5,270 bases of DNA from NCBI GenBank assembly GCA_034436375.1, contig DAOTVS010000184.1:1-5270 (forward strand). The letters run 5' to 3'. Positions 1 through 4,338 of the stretch are shown one piece after another. The notes beneath the pieces were generated by a model. It was given only the letters and a program-made list of their open reading frames with translations, was not told the DNA's origin and did no database searches. This DNA is from DAOTVS01 sp034436375 (GTDB lineage: Bacteria > Chloroflexota > Anaerolineae > SpSt-313). The stretch's first letter is position 1, and each line of letters starts with the position of its first letter. Made by a program: the position numbers and the translations under genes.

Positions 1-2
1 TG

Positions 3-176
3 CGGCAGGATGGCGGTGAGCATCTGATCATGGAGGATGTGGCTCTGATCGAGGTCAAGGGTGACACCTGCACCCTGTGGACCCTCTTCGGGGAGCAGGA
101 GCAGGTCCAAGGGCGCATCGTGCGTATCGATCTTCTCAAACACAGGGTGTATCTGGAGGAGGTGCAGAATGTGTGA
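3..176 (+). CDS. CooT-family nickel-binding protein (5' end outside window)
   Basis: The last 57 codons of a small protein are visible; the start lies before the window. The readable part carries LIMEDVALIEVKGDTCTLWT, then a FGEQEQVQGRIVRIDLLKH segment and YLEEV, the layout of CooT-family proteins (about 60-70 residues: a small beta fold with a conserved I-x-x-I-D-L-x-x-H-x-V-x-L end). Known family role: CooT is a small dimeric nickel-binding protein linked to CO dehydrogenase maturation, with nickel bound through Cys2. That cysteine would lie in the roughly ten missing residues, so it cannot be checked here. The stop overlaps the start of the next gene by 8 nt, which indicates translational coupling in a nickel operon. 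The family call rests on the C-terminal pattern and the nickel-related neighbours. It could also be a related small beta protein of unknown role. Confidence 0.82.
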   Translation, partial: RQDGGEHLIMEDVALIEVKGDTCTLWTLFGEQEQVQGRIVRIDLLKHRVYLEEVQNV

Positions 177-558
177 AGAGTGCGGTTGTGGAGAAAAGAT
201 GGCCCTGACCTGCGCCGAGTGTGGCGGGCGCATGGTGCTCATCAATGACGTGCCCGTCTGCACGGCCTGTGGCGCCCGCGGCAACAGCGCGGCGGGCGTT
301 CGTGAGCACCATGGCCATGCGCATAGCCATCCTGGTGAGCAACCCCGGAGCGGGCCGGACGAACTGACCCGGCTTCGTATCCTGCTCCCACATTGGCTGG
401 AGCACAATGAGGAGCACCTGCACGACCTGCGCGCCTGGGCGGCCAAGGCCCACGAGCTGCAGAAAGGGGCTGCCAGTGAGCTGATGGGTGTGGCCATTGA
501 GCACATGGAGGCCTGCAACCAGGCCCTTGCCGAGGCGATGGAGGCGCTGAAGCAATGA
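169..558 (+). CDS. Putative nickel-binding protein: HypB-like N-terminus, zinc ribbon, His-rich linker, helical tail
   Basis: The protein has 129 residues. The ATG at 169 is chosen because GGAGGAGG lies 6 nt upstream (155-162) and it overlaps the preceding gene's stop. An in-frame start at 61 would make a tail with no family resemblance, overlapping the CooT frame. Modules in order: MCEECGCGEK (Cys2, Cys5, Cys7), similar to the nickel-binding CxxCGC N-terminus of the hydrogenase maturation GTPase HypB; a zinc-ribbon-like pair Cys15-Cys18 and Cys31-Cys34; a histidine cluster HHGHAHSH at 47-54; and an acidic helical region from about 64 to 129, beginning LLPHWLEHNEEH (His75, 79, 83, 85). No GTPase domain is present, so it is not HypB itself. 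A metal-storage or chaperone role feeding nickel enzymes is an inference from the ligands and from the CooT, LarC-remnant and CbiM neighbours. The exact function is unknown. Its stop TGA overlaps the former larC ATG as ATGA. Confidence 0.88.
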   Translation: MCEECGCGEKMALTCAECGGRMVLINDVPVCTACGARGNSAAGVREHHGHAHSHPGEQPRSGPDELTRLRILLPHWLEHNEEHLHDLRAWAAKAHELQKGAASELMGVAIEHMEACNQALAEAMEALKQ

Positions 559-699
559 GCTCCTGCCGCCTTGCTTTGCTTTGCCGGGGCCAGCGGCGAC
601 ATGATCCTGGGCGCCCTGTTGGATGCAGGGGCGCCCCTGGCAGAGCTGCAGGCCGGGCTGGACCGGCTGCATCTGCCCATTACGGTGCAAGCTGAGAAG
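555..699 (+). pseudogene. larC: 5' remnant of larC (pyridinium-thiocarboxylate nickel insertion protein)
   Basis: From about 577 the frame reads CFAGASGDMILGALLDAGAP, which matches the highly conserved start of LarC (usually ...YFDCFxGASGDMxLGALLDAG), followed by LAELQAGLDRLHLP and ITVQAEK. Resemblance stops at about 699, and the sequence then passes directly into the leader of cbiM. LarC is normally around 400 residues, so roughly 90 percent is missing. The expected ATG at 555 overlaps the previous stop (ATGA) but is in another frame. The short repeat TTTGCTTTGC near 573-583 is where the usual YFD codons should be, so a small deletion there probably caused the frameshift. LarC builds the nickel pincer cofactor of lactate racemase (LarA) and related enzymes. 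In-frame TTG at 571 could in theory give a LarC-CbiM fusion, but the cbiM ribosome site argues against it. Confidence 0.75.
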
Positions 700-715
700 G
701 CGCACAATCAAACAG

Positions 716-721
716 AAGGAG
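716..721 (+). promoter_or_regulatory. Ribosome binding site that fixes the cbiM start
   Basis: AAGGAG lies 8 nt before the ATG at 730. It supports 730 as the true start, although the open frame continues upstream through the larC remnant to 571. Confidence 0.75.
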
Positions 722-729
722 AATTCATC

Positions 730-1842
730 ATGCTCAAGGACACTCTTCCACGCATGCCCCGGTGGGTGGGCATTTACTATGCCATGCTGGCAACGATCCT
801 GTTTGGCACGGCCATGCACATCCCCGATGGCTACTTGAGCCCCGTCACCTGCGCAGTGATGTTCCTGCTGGCGCTCCCCTTCTGGGTTATGGGCATCCGC
901 AAGACCCGAGGGACGATGAGCGCCCGCAGTGTGCCCCTGATCGCCCTCATGGCCGCCTTTTCGTTCGTGATCATGATGTTCAATGTCCCCCTGCCCGGGG
1001 GGACTACCGGCCATGCGGTTGGCGCCGCCCTGGCCGCAATCATCCTGGGGCCCGAAGTGGCCACGATCGCCGTTTCCGTCGCTCTCATCATCCAGGCCCT
1101 GCTTTTTGGTGACGGGGGCATCCTGGCCATCGGCGCCAACTGCTTCAACATGGCCGTGGTCATCCCCTATGTGGGCTATGCCCTTTATCAGCTCATTGCC
1201 GGGAACACGCCGGTGCGCTCTCCGCGCCGGCTGCTGGGGGCGGCTGTTGGTGCGTATGTCGGCGTCTCGGTGGCTGCCTTCTGTGCCGGGGTGGAGTTTG
1301 GCATCCAGCCGGCGCTCTTTCACGCCGCCGACGGCACGCCGCTCTATGCGCCCTACCCGCTGGCCGTCTCCATTCCGGCCATGCTCATTCCCCACCTGCT
1401 CGTGGCGTCGGTGGTGGACGCCGCCATCACTGTAGCAGTCGTTGCCTACCTGCAGCGCGCCAACTCGGCCGTGCTGGAGGCTGCGCGCAAGCCCGAGGTG
1501 GTGGAGGAGGCCGGCGGGTTTGGCAGGCTGCGCGTGCTGTGGGTCGTTCTGGCCGCGCTGATCGTCGCCTCGCCCCTGGGGCTGCTGGCGCCCGGCACGG
1601 CCTGGGGCGAATGGGGAGCGGAGCAACTGAGCGAGTTGGGGCTGCGCTTTATTCCTCAAGGCCTGCAGCGGTTGAGCACGCTGTGGGGTGCGCCCATGCC
1701 CGACTATGACGTTCCTGCACTGGGCAATGCCAGCATTGGCTATATCCTGTCGGCCATGGTGGGCATTGTGGCCACCGTCCTGGTGGTGTGGCTGCTTACC
1801 GCCTTGCTGGTCCGCCGCCGCAAGCCGGCGCATGCTGAATGA
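730..1842 (+). CDS. cbiM: CbiM/NikM ECF-type Ni/Co transporter substrate component with fused CbiN/PDGLE-like domain
   Basis: A 370-residue membrane protein. Residues 1-28 look like a signal peptide (WVGIYYAMLATILFGTA) that would be cleaved just before MHIPDGYLSP, as in CbiM proteins with leader peptides. The mature N-terminus would then be Met29-His30, and His95 (in GTTGHAVG) falls at mature position 67, matching the Met1/His2/His67 nickel ligands known for NikM2. Residues 29-245 carry the CbiM core: several hydrophobic helices, GPEVATIAVSVALIIQALLF, GDGGILAIGANCFNMAVV and IPAMLIPHLLV. Residues about 265-362 form a second part with SPLGLLAPGTAWGEWG, a PQGLQ version of the PDGLE motif and a final helix, replacing the separate CbiN/NikN subunit. 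It imports Ni2+ or Co2+ across the cytoplasmic membrane, normally with CbiQ and CbiO. Neither follows here, because the next gene is convergent. Upstream nickel genes favour nickel, but cobalt cannot be excluded. Confidence 0.94.
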   Translation: MLKDTLPRMPRWVGIYYAMLATILFGTAMHIPDGYLSPVTCAVMFLLALPFWVMGIRKTRGTMSARSVPLIALMAAFSFVIMMFNVPLPGGTTGHAVGAALAAIILGPEVATIAVSVALIIQALLFGDGGILAIGANCFNMAVVIPYVGYALYQLIAGNTPVRSPRRLLGAAVGAYVGVSVAAFCAGVEFGIQPALFHAADGTPLYAPYPLAVSIPAMLIPHLLVASVVDAAITVAVVAYLQRANSAVLEAARKPEVVEEAGGFGRLRVLWVVLAALIVASPLGLLAPGTAWGEWGAEQLSELGLRFIPQGLQRLSTLWGAPMPDYDVPALGNASIGYILSAMVGIVATVLVVWLLTALLVRRRKPAHAE

Positions 1843-1844
1843 AT

Positions 1845-1920
1845 AGTATAGGGTGGGTGTTGGCGTTCGTCTGGCTACCCCGCTGGGCGGTCAGACGAAC
1901 GCCAACACCCACCCTATACT
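1845..1920. repeat. 76-nt hairpin with perfect 29-bp inverted arms between convergent genes
   Basis: The left arm (1845-1873, starting AGTATAGGGTGGG) is the exact reverse complement of the right arm (1892-1920). The 18-nt centre can pair further (CTACCC against GGGCGG around CGCT, with one wobble and one mismatch), so nearly the whole segment could fold into one stem. It sits 2 nt after the cbiM stop and 84 nt from the cobO stop. There is no T-run on either side, so it is not a standard intrinsic terminator, though a stem this strong could block transcription or protect mRNA ends from both convergent genes. A small non-autonomous or REP-like element is equally possible. Confidence 0.93.
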
Positions 1921-2004
1921 CCCCGCATTGAGATCCTGACCCGGCCAACGCTGCTGCACCAGCGCAGGCTTGGCCTGCCTACCCATAATACGCGGGCGTT
2001 TGGG

Positions 2005-2550
2005 CTAGAACTCGATGCCGCACTGCCCTTTAATGCCCTGGTCATAGGGGTGCTTGATCTTCTGCATCTCCGTGACCAGATCGGCATACTCAACCAGTGC
2101 CGCAGGGGCATCGCGCCCCGTGATCAGCAGGTGCAGGGCAGGGGGTCTGTTGGCCTCGAGCCAGGCGATTACCTGTCGCATATCCACCCAGCCAAAGGTC
2201 AGCGGGTAGGTAAACTCGTCCAGGAGGATCAGGTCGTAATGGCCACTGAGGATCTTTTCCTGGGCCAGGGCCCAGGCTGCCTGGGCCCTGTTGGCGGCCT
2301 CGCTCAGGTCCTTGGCGTGCCACGTCCAGCCGTCGCCCAGGGCGTGCCATTCGATGCCCAGCTTTTCCGCTGCCTTGACCTCACCCCATCTCCCCTTTTC
2401 GCTCTTGATGAACTGGATGACGCAAATGCGCAGCCCCTGGCCCCAGGCGCGCAACGCTGTGCCGAGGGCGGCTGTAGTCTTGCCCTTGCCGTGGCCAGTG
2501 TGGACGATCACAAGACCTTGCGTCTGCTGCTGATTGCACCTGTTCTCCAT
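2005..2550 (-). CDS. cobO: Cob(I)yrinic acid a,c-diamide adenosyltransferase (CobO/BtuR/CobA family)
   Basis: A 181-residue cytosolic enzyme of normal family length, complete at both ends. It transfers the 5'-deoxyadenosyl group of ATP to Co(I) corrinoids, giving adenosylcobalamin precursors for de novo synthesis or salvage. Visible signatures: P-loop GHGKGKTT (19-26, the unusual CobA-type Walker A), VIQFIKSEKGRWGE (44-57), the GDGWTW motif (72-77), LILLDEFTYPL (107-117), LLITGRDAP (141-149), and the typical end VTEMQKIKHPYDQGIKGQ followed by CGIEF. The ATG at 2550 is preceded by GAGGAG about 4 nt away. The gene stands alone behind a cobalamin riboswitch and two terminators, so it should be switched off when coenzyme B12 is abundant. 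No corrinoid ring-synthesis genes are visible in the window. This is the CobO/BtuR type and not the unrelated PduO or EutT types. Confidence 0.97.
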   Translation of the reverse strand: MENRCNQQQTQGLVIVHTGHGKGKTTAALGTALRAWGQGLRICVIQFIKSEKGRWGEVKAAEKLGIEWHALGDGWTWHAKDLSEAANRAQAAWALAQEKILSGHYDLILLDEFTYPLTFGWVDMRQVIAWLEANRPPALHLLITGRDAPAALVEYADLVTEMQKIKHPYDQGIKGQCGIEF

Positions 2551-2622
2551 AGTTCTCCTCTCTGCACAATCTCAGATCGGAGGAGCCAAATCACCCGAGC
2601 TGCTTTGCGCGTAGGGGAAGCC

Positions 2623-2654
2623 AAAAAAGGCGGCCTGCCAGAAAGCAGGCCGCC
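2623..2654 (-). terminator. Intrinsic terminator 2 in the cobO leader
   Basis: Read on the minus strand, GGCGGCCTGC (2654-2645) pairs perfectly with GCAGGCCGCC (2638-2629) around a 6-nt loop and is followed by six U residues (2628-2623). The 10-bp GC stem plus U-run is a strong intrinsic terminator. It lies 73 nt before the cobO start and downstream of the cobalamin riboswitch, so it is a likely expression platform. It may also stop read-through from the reductase gene upstream. Confidence 0.88.
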
Positions 2655-2680
2655 AAAGAAAAGGCCGCCCGAAGGCGGCC
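2655..2680 (-). terminator. Intrinsic terminator 1 in the cobO leader (UUCG tetraloop)
   Basis: On the minus strand GGCCGCC (2680-2674) and GGCGGCC (2669-2663) form a 7-bp stem capped by the very stable TTCG loop, followed by TTTTCTTT (2662-2655). It directly precedes terminator 2. A competing stem is possible: GGCCGAGCGC (2707-2698) with GCGCTGGCC (2685-2677), with one bulged base. That stem would take the first bases of the terminator arm and could act as antiterminator. Confidence 0.82.
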
Positions 2681-2738
2681 AGCGCGAAAACACTCTTGCG
2701 CTCGGCCCCTCTTTCCACGAAGGAAGCTCACAAGCCAA

Positions 2739-2856
2739 GGTGAGGGCGGGTCATCGGGCTTCGCCGATTGGCGTTACCGTTGCGGGACAGCGCCGGACTC
2801 TCACCGGTCTTCCCCCATTGTGCGCCGCGCATCCGGGCAGACAGCGCACCCTCACC
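2739..2856 (-). ncRNA. Cobalamin (B12) riboswitch upstream of cobO
   Basis: Read on the minus strand, the segment has the order expected of an adenosylcobalamin-type aptamer: closing stem GGTGAGG (2856-2850) with CCTCACC (2745-2739), then CCGGTGAGAGTCCGG, then GCGCTGTCCCGCAACGGTAA (the conserved C-CCGCAAC-GGTAA core of the B12 element) and a final GATGACCCGCCC resembling the B12 box. A promoter lies just upstream and tandem intrinsic terminators lie downstream, so control is probably by premature transcription termination when the coenzyme is bound. The regulated gene, cobO, makes the adenosyl form of the ligand, a direct feedback loop. The hairpin boundaries are hand-folded. Confidence 0.93.
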
Positions 2857-2875
2857 AGACTCAATTGTATGCCTG

Positions 2876-2904
2876 AGTATAGGCCAGGCCAGGCAGAGAG
2901 TCAA
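2876..2904 (-). promoter_or_regulatory. Sigma70-type promoter for the riboswitch-cobO transcript
   Basis: On the minus strand TTGACT (2904-2899) and TATACT (2881-2876) are separated by exactly 17 nt, near the sigma70 consensus. Transcription would begin around 2869, about 13 nt before the riboswitch closing stem, giving a leader of about 320 nt. The promoter sits in the short gap after the reductase stop. Confidence 0.75.
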
Positions 2905-2965
2905 AACCACGGATCATCGCTCTGTCATCTGCAACAGTAGCTGGATGCTAAACCATGGGAGCCCA

Positions 2966-4054
2966 TCAATCACCCACACGTGCTTTTGCCGTGCTACCAC
3001 CAACCTCGAAGAGTTCCACTGCACGCCGCATCTTGGTGATGATATCTACCCCGAATGGGCAGCGCCCCAGGCAGGCGCCGCACTCGGTGCATGCCGATGC
3101 CTTGACCGGGAGACCGTCATACCAGGGCTTTAGCTCTTCGGGGCTCTGTCCGGCGGCCTGGTCCACGTACCACATCATCCAGCCGACCTCGATACCTTCT
3201 GGGCACGGCAGGCAGTGATGGCAATAGACGCATTGCCCGGCCAAACGATCGTGCATCGTCGCCAGGACCGGGTGGAAATCCTTCTCCGCCTCGCTTGCCT
3301 GCAGGTAGTGGAGGGTGGCCTGCCATTCCTCGCCATTCTTCGGGCCAGGCACCGCCGTAGCGACCGGCAGCGAGAACACATAGTGCAGGCACTGGGCCGG
3401 CGTGATGCCGGAGGCTTGGCCGTTGAGGCTAAGAAGGGTGCCGCCGTGGTAGGGCTTCATCGCGACCAGGCTCACACCATGATCCACGCAAGCCTGGTAG
3501 AGCTCACGCTCGGGTGGGTGATCGTAGCCGAGCATGTTGACGGGAAACATGAGCACATCGAGCAACCCGCTGGTTACCGCCTCACGCGCCAGCACCGGAT
3601 CGTGAGCGCTGCCGCCGATGAGGCCGACGTGTCCCTGCTCCTGGTAGCGGCGGAGGTGCTCCAGCGATGCCTCGCGCCACTCCCGGCCCTTTCTGGCACC
3701 GTCATCGATCATGGTCATCATTGCCACATCGACATAGTCGTTGCCGACGCTTCTGAGGACGTTGGCAAAGGTGCGCCGGCAAAAGTCGAGGTCGTATTCC
3801 GGGCCGCTGCCCCAGTGAGCGGCCAGGACGAGCTTGCTGCGATAGGCCCGGAACAGGGAACCAAAGGCCTCCCAGTAATCCGGCATGAGGTACAGCAGGT
3901 CGACATAGTTGACGCCTACCTCCACGCCGGTGCGGAGGACGTATTCCATCGTCTCTGTCGTTCGCTCGAGGTGCTCCGTACCCAGGCCGATCACGCTCAC
4001 ATTGGGGCCTGTCTTGCCTAATCTGCGGTACTCCATGCCCTGTCGCTGCTCCAT
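2966..4054 (-). CDS. Aldo/keto reductase-like protein with two C-terminal 4Fe-4S motifs
   Basis: 362 residues, complete. The ATG at 4054 has AAGGAGG 6 nt upstream (4067-4061), which favours it over Met7. Residues 7-265 follow the aldo/keto reductase TIM barrel: MEYRRLGKTGPNVSVIGLG, VGVNYVDLLY, VGLIGGSAHDP (143-153), SLVAMKPYHGG (195-205) and VATAVPGPKN (231-240). The C-terminus adds ferredoxin-like CVYCHHCLPCP (Cys275, 278, 281, 284) and CTECGACLGRCPFGVDI (Cys322, 325, 328, 332), as in the known ferredoxin-fused branch of the family. By hand alignment Asp52 is kept, but the positions of the usual catalytic Tyr, Lys and His read Met57, His80 and Thr114. Normal NADPH carbonyl reduction is therefore doubtful, and an electron-transfer or altered redox role is possible. 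The substrate is unknown. It is probably cytosolic, since no signal peptide is seen. It lies upstream of the cobO promoter on the same strand, with no clear terminator between them. Confidence 0.92.
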   Translation of the reverse strand: MEQRQGMEYRRLGKTGPNVSVIGLGTEHLERTTETMEYVLRTGVEVGVNYVDLLYLMPDYWEAFGSLFRAYRSKLVLAAHWGSGPEYDLDFCRRTFANVLRSVGNDYVDVAMMTMIDDGARKGREWREASLEHLRRYQEQGHVGLIGGSAHDPVLAREAVTSGLLDVLMFPVNMLGYDHPPERELYQACVDHGVSLVAMKPYHGGTLLSLNGQASGITPAQCLHYVFSLPVATAVPGPKNGEEWQATLHYLQASEAEKDFHPVLATMHDRLAGQCVYCHHCLPCPEGIEVGWMMWYVDQAAGQSPEELKPWYDGLPVKASACTECGACLGRCPFGVDIITKMRRAVELFEVGGSTAKARVGD

Positions 4055-4083
4055 GAACTGCCTCCTTGAGTCAACACGCGTGG

Positions 4084-4173
4084 GTTATACCCGCGCTCGC
4101 TTGGCGTTGCCGAAACAGCCGCGCTCGCCGCCGCCAGCGCGATCGTTATACCCGCGCTCGCTTGGCGTTGCCG
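4084..4173. repeat. Two identical 29-nt direct repeats flanking a 32-nt GC-rich segment
   Basis: Copies at 4084-4112 and 4145-4173 are identical over 29 nt (each begins GTTATACCCGCGCTCGC and ends GGCGTTGCCG). The 32 nt between them contain a third copy of the core CCGCGCTCGC (4119-4128) and an inverted-looking CGCCAGCGCG, so the unit is partly self-similar. The repeats lie 30 nt upstream of the reductase start, in its likely leader. No cas genes or further copies are visible. A dispersed intergenic repeat is the most likely explanation. Confidence 0.9.
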
Positions 4174-4247
4174 GTCACCCGCAGGCCTTGTTGCGGGGTC
4201 CTGTTCGGTGTTGTCAGACGCGCACCTTACTGTATACCACATATTAC

Positions 4248-4264
4248 ATGACACCTCATGTCAT
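4248..4264. promoter_or_regulatory. Dyad ATGACA-N5-TGTCAT, possible operator
   Basis: A perfect 6-bp inverted repeat with 5-nt spacing sits in an AT-richer island (about 4230-4270) roughly 190 nt upstream of the reductase gene. The shape fits a site for a homodimeric repressor or activator, but no regulator gene is in the window and no well-formed promoter could be placed beside it. Confidence 0.35.
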
Positions 4265-4338
4265 ATTCCTGCGTGGTTCTTCAGCAACTCGTGCATCGCC
4301 ACTGCTGCCAGCGCCCGCCCGTCGCAGAATGATTGGGC
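4261..4338 (-). pseudogene. Orphan C-terminal coding scrap
   Basis: On the minus strand a 25-codon open stretch, AQSFCDGRALAAVAMHELLK then NHAGI and a stop, looks like the end of a real protein: an amphipathic helix, natural composition and a clean stop. A TAG stands directly before it, next to the inverted-repeat element, so it has no start or body. It might be the far end of the truncated radical SAM gene or of some other lost gene. The family is not recognised. Confidence 0.3.

Noticed and set aside
136..1833. Very long open frame (565 codons) antisense to the nickel operon
   Set aside because: Its translation is rich in His, Gln, Gly and Arg with no recognisable domain. It mirrors the coding bias of the well-supported plus-strand genes, a common artefact in GC-rich DNA.
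571..1842. LarC-CbiM fusion protein starting at TTG 571
   Set aside because: The frame is continuous, but cbiM has its own well-placed AAGGAG and ATG at 730, and a soluble LarC stub before a signal peptide would be expected to block export and N-terminal processing.
1964..1978. Small hairpin GCAGGC-TTG-GCCTGC as cobO terminator
   Set aside because: It has a 6-bp stem, a 3-nt loop and no U-run on the minus strand, which is too weak to call a terminator.
2050..2940. Plus-strand open frame of 296 codons across cobO and its leader
   Set aside because: It overlaps cobO, the terminators and the riboswitch, has low-complexity composition and no known motif. The minus-strand features explain the region.
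2955..2966. ATGGGAGCCCAT near-palindrome at the reductase stop as terminator
   Set aside because: The loop would be only 2 nt and no U-run follows.
3215..4021. Plus-strand 268-codon frame opposite the reductase
   Set aside because: It is the antisense shadow of a complete gene with clear 4Fe-4S motifs and a strong ribosome site on the other strand.
4211..4236. TTGTCA-N16-TATACC as plus-strand promoter, and TATACA or TAATAT as minus-strand -10 boxes
   Set aside because: Partner boxes are poor or badly spaced, and no plus-strand gene follows. Not strong enough to annotate.
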